Below, in pieces: positions 36,501 through 42,865 of a stretch of 64,000 nucleotides of DNA (position 1 is the stretch's first letter; each line of letters begins with the position of its first letter). The position numbers and the translations under genes are program-made. Source of the DNA: Asanoa ishikariensis. GTDB lineage: Bacteria > Actinomycetota > Actinomycetes > Mycobacteriales > Micromonosporaceae. The notes below the pieces were generated by a model, which was not told where the DNA came from, ran no database searches, and was given only the letters and a program-made list of their open reading frames with translations. The stretch lies in contig NZ_FNQB01000001.1 in the NCBI RefSeq assembly GCF_900107455.1, forward strand, positions 2,666,001 through 2,730,000, in the 5' to 3' direction.

Positions 36501-36896
36501 CTGGTCGCCGACGTCTGGGCCACCGGCCTGTCGCCCGACAGCCATCCGGCCCAGTTCATCCGCCCGCAGCTAGCGGCGATCGGCGCGATCCCGATCGCCC
36601 GCCTGGGCCGCTACGAGCACGGCCAACGCGTACGCGTCGGCGGCATCGTCACCCACCGCCAACGCCCGGCCACCGCCGGCGGGGTCACCTTCATCAACCT
36701 CGAAGACGAGACGGGCATGCTCAACGTCACCTGCTCACCGGGGCTGTGGCTGCGTTATCAACGGGTCGCCCGGCGCAGTGCGGCCCTGGTCGTCCGTGGG
36801 CAGTTGGAGATGGCGGAGGGGGTGGTCAACCTGCGCGCGGACCGGCTCGACGCCATCACACCCCCGGTCACCTCGGCATCCCGCGACTTCCGCTGA
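33540..36896 (+). CDS. dnaE2: Error-prone DNA polymerase III alpha subunit DnaE2
   Basis: A 1118-residue C-family polymerase of the DnaE2/ImuC type, which carries out translesion synthesis with ImuA' and ImuB. An N-terminal PHP domain begins at [18 protein letters not shown]. The polymerase active site is in [11 protein letters not shown] (about 34919-34950), and [27 protein letters not shown] is the finger region (quoted in part). The C-terminus has an HhH and an OB fold ([14 protein letters not shown]). ATG 33540 fits the family start; a longer in-frame start at 33411 reads through the repeat copy. The end overlaps the convergent hydrolase gene by 29 bp. Confidence 0.95.
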   Translation: [1118 protein letters not shown]

Positions 36897-37641
36897 CGAG
36901 GTCGGCGATCGCCTCGGCGACGAGGTCCGGGTGGCGGAGGGGGAGCAGGTGGTCCGCCTCGGGGATCACCGACAGCTCGCAGTGCGGGAGCCGCGCGGCC
37001 ACCGCGTGGCCGCAGTCGACGACGCTCGGATGGTCGAGCCCGCCGATCAGGACCCGGCTCGGTGCGGTGATGGTGTGCAGCCGGTCGAAGGCGGGTGGGT
37101 CGGGCTGCTGCAGGTCGCCGCAGGCGACCATGGCCGCCACCGCCCCACCGACCTGAGCCCGGGCGGCCGGCCCGGGGTCGGCCCGCGCCCACGTCCGCAA
37201 CCCGAGCTCGACCAGCCCGTCCCGGTCGTCCGCGGCGAACAGCGCCTCGAACCGCGCGAAGTAGTCGTCGGGAGGCCAGGGATAGTCCGCGACGCCAGGA
37301 GTGACGGGGAGAAGCGAAGCGACCCGCTCAGGGTGCGAGAGCGCCAACCCGATCGCGGCGGCCCCGCCGCCGCTGTGGCCGACTACTACGGCGCCGGCCA
37401 GATCGGCGGTGACCGCGACCAGGTCGTCGTGCCAACTGAACGGTCGGGTGGGTGCGGGCGAGCGCCCGTACCCCCGGTTGTCGTAGCGGATCGGTCTGAT
37501 CGATCCGGGCAGCCGGTCGAGCACCCCGTCCCAGATGCTCGCGTCGCCCCAGCCCGGATGCACGAGGACCACCGGCGTGCCCGAGCCACCGGGATCGCCG
37601 ACCCAGACCGAGTCGGCGCCGACCGCGAGGAGCCGCTCCAC
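36868..37641 (-). CDS. Alpha/beta hydrolase
   Basis: A 257-residue alpha/beta hydrolase. The nucleophile elbow is VVGHSGGGAAAIGLAL (Ser), the acid is in VLIGGLDHPSVVD and the His in IPEADHLLPLRH. The oxyanion loop reads VLVHPGWGDASIWDG. This is the general fold of esterases, haloperoxidases and lyases, and no substrate can be named. It starts with GTG and converges on dnaE2 with a 29-bp overlap. The TetR gene lies 75 bp upstream on the same strand and may control it. Confidence 0.9.
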   Translation of the reverse strand: MERLLAVGADSVWVGDPGGSGTPVVLVHPGWGDASIWDGVLDRLPGSIRPIRYDNRGYGRSPAPTRPFSWHDDLVAVTADLAGAVVVGHSGGGAAAIGLALSHPERVASLLPVTPGVADYPWPPDDYFARFEALFAADDRDGLVELGLRTWARADPGPAARAQVGGAVAAMVACGDLQQPDPPAFDRLHTITAPSRVLIGGLDHPSVVDCGHAVAARLPHCELSVIPEADHLLPLRHPDLVAEAIADLVSGSRGMPR

Positions 37642-37649
37642 GGCCGGAG

Positions 37650-37762
37650 CCTAGCCCGGCACCGATCCCCGCTCGATGCCCGAGCGGGACCTCGGCCGCC
37701 GAGCCAGTGGTGGTGCCTAGCCCGGCACCGGCCTCGCTCGATGGCCGAGCAGGGCGTCGGCC
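37650..37762. repeat. Direct repeat duplicating the end of the TetR gene
   Basis: About 47 bp is present twice, at 37650-37697 and 37716-37762. Both copies start CCTAGCCCGGCACCG, contain GCTCGATG and CCGAGC, and end TCGGCC. The second copy is the 3' end of the TetR gene, the first is degraded and noncoding. Confidence 0.75.
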
Positions 37763-38376
37763 ATCGTCTCGCCGAGCCAGCGCTCGAACCGGTCCAGCGA
37801 CCACCTCCGCCGGCGGACCAGGCGGTAGAGCACGTCCGGGGAGGTCAGGGTCCACAGGATGTCGGCGGCGTCCTCGACCGACAGCCCGGCGCGCAGGCCG
37901 AACCGGTCGGCCACGTGCTGGGCGATATTGGTGGTGCCGAGCGCGCGCTCGTTCTCGATCGTGTCGATGAACGTGCGGACCTCGCGGTCGCCGGCCGCGC
38001 CCTCGGTCAGCAGGATCGGCACCAGCGGACCGATCCGTTCGTAGATCTCGCGGCTCATCCGGGCGTACAAGGCCAGGCATTCGCGTCCGTCAGAGGCAGC
38101 GCGCAGGGCCCGCCCCGTCGCCCGGTCGATCATCGGGATCGGGTCCGCGTCGCCGGCGATGGTCACGTCGTACACGGCTTTGAGCACCGCCGCTTTGCCG
38201 CCCACCGTGTTGTAGACGGTCTGCACGCTCACCTGCGCCCGACCCGCGATCGCCTCGACGGTCGTGCCGGCGTAGCCCCGGCGGACGAACAGGGCCCGGG
38301 CCGCCTCGAGCACCCGCTGCCGCGTGGCGCGGGACTGCTCGGCGCGCACCGAGCTCTGGTAGCGCCGGGTGGTCAC
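37717..38376 (-). CDS. TetR-family regulator
   Basis: A 219-residue TetR repressor. The helix-turn-helix is in TRQRVLEAARALFVRRGYAGTTVEAIAGRAQVSVQTVYNTVGGK (middle shown), with the typical VSVQTVYNTVGGK recognition helix. The C-terminal ligand domain is divergent. GTG gives the family length. It is divergent from the methyltransferase gene and upstream of the hydrolase gene; an imperfect inverted repeat ATCATT-N8-AGTGAT at 38405-38424 in the divergent region could be its operator. Its 3' end is duplicated in the following gap. Confidence 0.9.
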   Translation of the reverse strand: MTTRRYQSSVRAEQSRATRQRVLEAARALFVRRGYAGTTVEAIAGRAQVSVQTVYNTVGGKAAVLKAVYDVTIAGDADPIPMIDRATGRALRAASDGRECLALYARMSREIYERIGPLVPILLTEGAAGDREVRTFIDTIENERALGTTNIAQHVADRFGLRAGLSVEDAADILWTLTSPDVLYRLVRRRRWSLDRFERWLGETMADALLGHRARPVPG

Positions 38377-38404
38377 CCCACCAGTGTTCCCCGGCGGACC
38401 GCGA

Positions 38405-38424
38405 ATCATTGGGACTGGAGTGAT
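38405..38424. promoter_or_regulatory. Possible TetR operator
   Basis: ATCATT-N8-AGTGAT is an inverted repeat with one mismatch, located between the divergent TetR and methyltransferase genes. Evidence is position and symmetry only. Confidence 0.3.
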
Positions 38425-38484
38425 CCGTGAGCGGGTTCTGGCCAACGCGGATCGGCACGCCACGCCCGCCAAGCACGCGACCGT

Positions 38485-38490
38485 TAGGCT
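38485..38490 (+). promoter_or_regulatory. -10 element of leaderless methyltransferase promoter
   Basis: TAGGCT is followed by 6 nt and the GTG of the methyltransferase. No ribosome binding site fits between. Confidence 0.45.
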
Positions 38491-38496
38491 CGGCGC

Positions 38497-39240
38497 GTGG
38501 AGCGAACAACGGTCCGTCCCGGCCCCCGCACCGCGGTCGTCTGGCAGGTGCTGCGCCGCGAGCTCGACCGTGCCCCCGAGGGCGGCCTCACCATCCTCGA
38601 CGTCGGTGGCGGCACCGGCGGCTTCGCGGTGCCGCTGGCCGAGGCCGGCCACCGCGTCACCGTCGTCGACGCCAGCCCGGACGCGCTCGCGGCGCTCAAC
38701 CGCCGTGCCGTCGAGGCCGGCGTCGCGCCGCGCGTACGCGCCGTGCAGGGTGACGGCGACGCCTTGACCGGCCTGGTCTCCCCGGGCTCGGTCGACCTGG
38801 TGCTCTGCCACGCCGTGCTGGAAGTCGTCGACGACCCGCGCGGGGTGGTCGCCGCGATCACCGCCGCGCTGCGTCCCGGCGGCGCCGCGTCGGTGCTGGT
38901 CGCGTCCCGGGCCGCCGCCGTGCTGGCCCGCGCGACCGGCGGCCACCTGGCTGCCGCCGCCGCGCTGCTCGCCGACCCGGACGGCCGCACCGGCCCGCGG
39001 GACCTGTTGCGCCGCCGCTACGACGCGGACGGCGCGGCGGACCTGCTCCGCGGTGCGGGGCTCGAGGTCGAGGACATCCACGGCGTACGCGTGGTCGCCG
39101 ACCTGGTCCCCGCCGCCGCGGCCGACGAGGACCCGCGGACCCTGCTGGACCTCGAGCTGGCGGCCGCGGCCCGGTCGCCGTACCGGGACATCGCCGCCCA
39201 GCTCCACCTGCTCGCCCGCCGCCCCGCCGACCCGGTATGA
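38497..39240 (+). CDS. Class I SAM-dependent methyltransferase
   Basis: A 247-residue class I methyltransferase. Motif I is ILDVGGGTGGFAVPLA, the acidic ribose-binding residue is in VTVVDASPDAL, and motif IV reads DLVLCHAVLEVVDDP. The later half resembles the CmoA/SmtA-like group of actinobacterial proteins. The substrate is unknown. Its stop overlaps the start of the phosphodiesterase gene (ATGA), so they are co-translated. The start is a GTG with a -10 box 6 nt upstream. Confidence 0.88.
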   Translation: MERTTVRPGPRTAVVWQVLRRELDRAPEGGLTILDVGGGTGGFAVPLAEAGHRVTVVDASPDALAALNRRAVEAGVAPRVRAVQGDGDALTGLVSPGSVDLVLCHAVLEVVDDPRGVVAAITAALRPGGAASVLVASRAAAVLARATGGHLAAAAALLADPDGRTGPRDLLRRRYDADGAADLLRGAGLEVEDIHGVRVVADLVPAAAADEDPRTLLDLELAAAARSPYRDIAAQLHLLARRPADPV

Positions 39241-40382
39241 GCGAGTTCGACCAGGTCGTCCCGAGGTACGGCGCCGACAGCCTGATGGACGTGCTGCCGA
39301 GCGCGCTCGCGCACCTCGGCGTCCCGGGCGTCAGCGACATCCTCGGGTTGGAGCTCGCCGGCGTACGCCGGATCGCGGTCCTCCTGGTCGACGGCCTCGG
39401 CTGGCACCAGATCCCGACCGCGGCCCCGTTCGCGCCGACCCTCGCCGACCTCGCCGCCCGCGCCCCGCGGATGATCACGACGGGCTTCCCGTCGACGACG
39501 CCCACCAGCCTGGTCTCGCTGGGCACCGGCGTCAGCCCCGGCACGCACGGCGTACTCGGCTTCCGCGTCGCCATCCCCGGCACCGACACCGTCCTCACGC
39601 ACACCCACTGGCGTAGCGACCCGGATCCCGCCGACTGGCAGCCGGTGCCCACGCTGTTCGAGCGGGCCGAGGCCACCGGGCTGGCCGTCAGCGTCGCGAA
39701 CCGTCCCGAGTTCGCACACAGCGGCCTGACGGTGGCCGCCAACCGCGGCGCCGCGTACCGCTCCGCGTCCGACGTCGACGAGCTCGCCGAGGCGATGCTC
39801 AAGGGCCTCGGCGACGCCGGCTCGCCGCCCGCGCTGTCCTACGGCTACTACCCGGACCTGGACCGCTACGGCCACGTCTTCGGCGTCGACTCGGAGCCGT
39901 GGCGCGAGGCGGCGGCCCAGGTCGACCGCCTGCTCGACCGGGTCCTGCACGGCCTGCCCACGGACGCGGCCCTGCTGGTCACCGCCGACCACGGCCAGCT
40001 CGACGTGCCGGCACACCACCGGTTCGACTTCGACGCCGACCCGCGGCTGCAGGCCGGCGTCCGCGTCGTGGCCGGCGAGCCCCGGGTCCGCTACCTGCAC
40101 ACCTTGCCCGGCGCCACGGACGACGTCCTGGCCACCTGGACCGAGGTCCTCGGCGACGCCGCCTGGGTGGCCCGCCGCGAGGACGTCATCGCCCAGGGCT
40201 GGTTCGGCCCGGTACCCGACCGCAACGTCGAGCGCATCGGCGACGTGGTGGCCATCTGCCACGGCACCCACGCGGTCGTGGCGCCCCACTCGGAGCATGC
40301 GATCAAGGCGATGCTGATCGCCTACCACGGCGCCTACTCGGCGGTGGAGATGGAGATCCCGCTGCTGGTCGCGCGTCCTTAG
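39237..40382 (+). CDS. Alkaline phosphatase superfamily phosphodiesterase (nucleotide pyrophosphatase type)
   Basis: A 381-residue metal-dependent hydrolase of the NPP/alkaline phosphatase superfamily. The first metal site is in VLLVDGLGW, the nucleophile Thr in TTGFPSTTPTSLVSLGTG, and later sites in PDLDRYGHVFG, LLVTADHGQLD and ICHGTHAVVAPH. Such enzymes cleave phosphodiester or pyrophosphate bonds of nucleotides or lipids; the substrate is not known. No signal peptide is visible, so it is probably cytoplasmic. It is translationally coupled to the upstream methyltransferase. Confidence 0.9.
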   Translation: MSEFDQVVPRYGADSLMDVLPSALAHLGVPGVSDILGLELAGVRRIAVLLVDGLGWHQIPTAAPFAPTLADLAARAPRMITTGFPSTTPTSLVSLGTGVSPGTHGVLGFRVAIPGTDTVLTHTHWRSDPDPADWQPVPTLFERAEATGLAVSVANRPEFAHSGLTVAANRGAAYRSASDVDELAEAMLKGLGDAGSPPALSYGYYPDLDRYGHVFGVDSEPWREAAAQVDRLLDRVLHGLPTDAALLVTADHGQLDVPAHHRFDFDADPRLQAGVRVVAGEPRVRYLHTLPGATDDVLATWTEVLGDAAWVARREDVIAQGWFGPVPDRNVERIGDVVAICHGTHAVVAPHSEHAIKAMLIAYHGAYSAVEMEIPLLVARP

Positions 40383-40397
40383 GGCGACAAGCAGGAG

Positions 40398-40475
40398 GTC
40401 CCGGGCCCGTCGTGGTCCGGACCGTCGCTCCCGCCGGAGACCGCTCCGCTTCGCTGCGCTGCCAGGCCCGCGGCA
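40398..40475 (+). repeat. Dispersed intergenic repeat, copy C
   Basis: Contains GTCCCGGGCCCGTCG, GGACCGTCGCTCCCGCCGG, GACCGCTCCGCTTCGCTGCG and CTGCCAGGCCCGCGG, in the same order as the other copies. It lies directly after the phosphodiesterase stop, in the gap before dinB. Confidence 0.65.
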
Positions 40476-40576
40476 GCCAAGCTCAAAGCCCGGCCCCGAT
40501 GTCCGAATACGCGAATACCGGTTGCGCGAATTGATCATGCCGACGCGGCCTCCGGAGTTTCGTCGTACCCCCTGGT

Positions 40577-40582
40577 TAGCCT
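40577..40582 (+). promoter_or_regulatory. -10 element of leaderless dinB promoter
   Basis: TAGCCT lies 6 nt before the dinB GTG, without a ribosome binding site. No LexA box was seen in front of it. Confidence 0.45.
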
Positions 40583-40588
40583 CTTCTC

Positions 40589-41875
40589 GTGGGACGCAGT
40601 CAGGTGGTGCCGCGCGGGGGTGACCCGCGGTTCGGGGCCGGTGCCGATGACACCGGGTGCCCGATCCTGCACGTCGACATGGACGCGTTCTACGCGTCGG
40701 TCGAGGTGCGCAAGCGGCCAGACCTGGCCGGGCGGCCCGTCGTGGTGGGCGGCATCGGTGTGCGCGGGGTGGTGAGCTCGGCCAGCTACGAGGCGCGGGC
40801 CTACGGCGTGCGCAGCGCGATGCCGACCGCGCGGGCGCGGGCGCTCTGCCCTGGTGCGGTGTTCCTGCCGGTCGACTTCGAGGCCTACGGAGAGGCCTCG
40901 CGCGCGGTCATGGCGATCTTCCACGACGTCACGCCACTGGTCGAGCCGCTCTCCGTCGACGAGGCGTTCCTCGACGTGGCGGGCGCGGCGCGACTACTCG
41001 GGCCGCCGGCCGCGATCGCCGCGTTGATCCGCCGGCGGGTGTCCGACGAGCTGGGGCTGAGCTGCTCGGTCGGCGTGGCGTCGACCAAGTTCGTGGCCAA
41101 GCTGGGCTCGGCCCGGGCCAAGCCCGACGGCGTCGTGGTCGTGCCACGTGACCAGGTGCTCGACTTCCTCCACCCGCTGCCCGTCGACGCCTTGTGGGGC
41201 GTGGGGGAGAAGGCGGCGGAAACCCTGCGCAGGCTGGGTCTCGCGACCGTGGGCGCGGTGGCCGAGGCGCCGGTCGGGCTGTTGCGGTCGGCACTCGGCG
41301 ACGCCGCCTCGGCACACCTGCACGAGCTGTCCTGGGGGCGTGATCCGCGGCGGGTCTCGACGGAGCACGTCGAAAAATCGATTGGGGCCGAAGTTACTTT
41401 CGACACTGACGTCGCCGACCCCGAAGTGATCAAGCGTGCGCTCCTGGAATTGTCGACCAAGGTCGGTGTCCGACTACGACAGGCCGACCAGGCCGGCCGC
41501 ACGGTGTCCATCAAGGTCCGACTGGCTGACTTCCGCACCGTCAACCGCTCCCGCACCATGGGCACCCCGACCGACGTGGCACGCGAGATCTTCGCTACCG
41601 CGTGGGCGCTCTACCAGGCGCTCAACCCCGGCGACCGGATCCGCTTGGTGGGGGTGCGGGTGGAGGGTCTGGCGATCGCATCGGGTGCCGCGCGGCAGCC
41701 GGAGCTCGGTGCCCCGGAGCACGGTTGGCGAGAGGCTGAAGCGGCCGCTGATGCGGCCGCTGCCCGATTCGGGCGGTCTGTCGTCCGGCCGGCCAGCCTC
41801 CTCACGGGCGAACGGCAGGAAATTCGACCCCGGCCGTCGGTCGTCCCGCTTTCCGACCCGCGAAGCCCCTCGTAG
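40589..41875 (+). CDS. dinB: DNA polymerase IV (DinB)
   Basis: A 428-residue Y-family translesion polymerase. Catalytic residues are intact: HVDMDAFYASVEV (D30, D32) and PLSVDEAFLDV (D124, E125). The HhH thumb motif (DALWGVGEKAAETLRRLGL, quoted in full) and the little finger domain (VSIKVRLADFRTVNRS) follow. This contrasts with the dead ImuB 8 kb upstream. An N-terminal extension of about 22 residues precedes the first catalytic strand. The C-terminal RPASLLTGE may contribute to clamp contact. It begins with GTG from an apparent leaderless promoter and is followed by the DUF3040 gene after 78 bp. Confidence 0.94.
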   Translation: MGRSQVVPRGGDPRFGAGADDTGCPILHVDMDAFYASVEVRKRPDLAGRPVVVGGIGVRGVVSSASYEARAYGVRSAMPTARARALCPGAVFLPVDFEAYGEASRAVMAIFHDVTPLVEPLSVDEAFLDVAGAARLLGPPAAIAALIRRRVSDELGLSCSVGVASTKFVAKLGSARAKPDGVVVVPRDQVLDFLHPLPVDALWGVGEKAAETLRRLGLATVGAVAEAPVGLLRSALGDAASAHLHELSWGRDPRRVSTEHVEKSIGAEVTFDTDVADPEVIKRALLELSTKVGVRLRQADQAGRTVSIKVRLADFRTVNRSRTMGTPTDVAREIFATAWALYQALNPGDRIRLVGVRVEGLAIASGAARQPELGAPEHGWREAEAAADAAAARFGRSVVRPASLLTGERQEIRPRPSVVPLSDPRSPS

Positions 41876-41953
41876 ACTTGCGGGTAAGCAGTCGGTTGAC
41901 TGTCACGGTCTGTCGGCCCGCCCGGGTCGACCTCGCGACCGGGGAGGAGTGCC

Positions 41954-42337
41954 GTGCCGCTCTCTGAGCACGAGCAGCGGCTGTTCGAGCAGATCGAGCA
42001 GTCGCTTGCCGAGGACCCAAAGTTCGCCTCGGCCGTGCGAGCCAGCGACCCGCGTTTCCACGCGCGCCGTCGTCTGCTCTTGGCCGCCGTCGTGATCATC
42101 GCTGGCTTGGCCCTGGTTGTCTTCGGCACGGTGAACAAGACACCGCTGCTCGGCGTGGCGGGTTTCGTCGTCATGCTGGGCGCCGCGGCGTTCGCCATGC
42201 AGTCGCACCGCAAGGGGCAGCAGCCCGACCTGCACGTCGTGGGCGGCACCGCCAGCCGCCGCACGCGCGTCCGGCGTTCGGGCCTGATCGACCGTCTCGA
42301 AGAGCGCTGGCGGCAGCGCCCGGAGGGACACCGCTGA
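41954..42337 (+). CDS. DUF3040 membrane protein
   Basis: A 127-residue DUF3040 protein. The N-terminal PLSEHEQRLFEQIEQSLAEDPKFA is the family hallmark. Two membrane helices follow (about 41-58 and 65-82), then a basic cytoplasmic tail. Function is unknown; members usually lie just upstream of mraZ or near division genes in actinobacteria. Here mraZ is 18 kb away. GTG is preceded by GGGGAGGAG at close spacing. A strong terminator lies 50 bp downstream. Confidence 0.9.
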   Translation: MPLSEHEQRLFEQIEQSLAEDPKFASAVRASDPRFHARRRLLLAAVVIIAGLALVVFGTVNKTPLLGVAGFVVMLGAAAFAMQSHRKGQQPDLHVVGGTASRRTRVRRSGLIDRLEERWRQRPEGHR

Positions 42338-42386
42338 CGACCCGCTGAGGCGGCGTTCTGGCCGCCACACCGGGGCACTCTCTGGT

Positions 42387-42416
42387 GGCGTCGGACCATG
42401 CGTCCGACGCCTTTTT
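42387..42416 (+). terminator. Intrinsic terminator after DUF3040 gene
   Basis: GGCGTCGGAC and GTCCGACGCC form a perfect 10-bp stem with a 5-nt loop, followed directly by TTTTT. It closes the dinB-DUF3040 unit. Confidence 0.9.
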
Positions 42417-42440
42417 CTGGCTCCGGAAGGCCGTCCCCCG

Positions 42441-42860
42441 GTGCTCTTCCGCACCGCCGTGAACACCGACATCCCTGACGTCGCGGCCCCGCACGCCGAC
42501 AGTTGGCGCCGCTTCTACCGGGGCGCCGAGAGCGACGAGTACCTCGACGGCGCCATGCCGCCGAAACGCCTGACCGCGTGGTCGCTCCGCTTCACCGCCC
42601 CGGACCCCGGCACGTGACGATCGCGGCCGAGCTCGAACTCACGAGCTTCGCCCACGTCGGTGTGACGACGATCCGGACCATCCGCTCGTCGAGCTCCACC
42701 GCGTACCCGGAAGTGGCCCTCACCGGCGCGCCGCACACCGGCGCGGCGAAAGCGTCCGGAACCCGACAGGACAGCGCCGCCGCCGGCCTGGTCCACCTCG
42801 TCGTCGGAACCAACGGAAAGGCCGCGCCACCGAGCAGGTCGGTGGCGCGGCCTTCGGACA
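42441..42860 (+). pseudogene. Degraded GNAT acetyltransferase gene
   Basis: From GTG 42441 a frame reads LFRTAVNTDIPDVAAPHADSW and RRFYRGAESDEYLDGAM, the typical start of a GNAT acetyltransferase (usual form: ADSWRRFYRGAYSDAYLDG). It stops at TGA 42615-42617 after 58 codons. Beyond the stop, a second frame gives SFAHVG and a third gives DDDPDHPLVELHRVP, matching the next strands of such proteins (FAHVVLDDDP...LVDNLHV) only if frameshifts are allowed. The acetyl-CoA loop is not seen. The gene therefore appears broken by at least one stop and one or two frameshifts. Confidence 0.6.
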
Positions 42861-42865
42861 AACCG

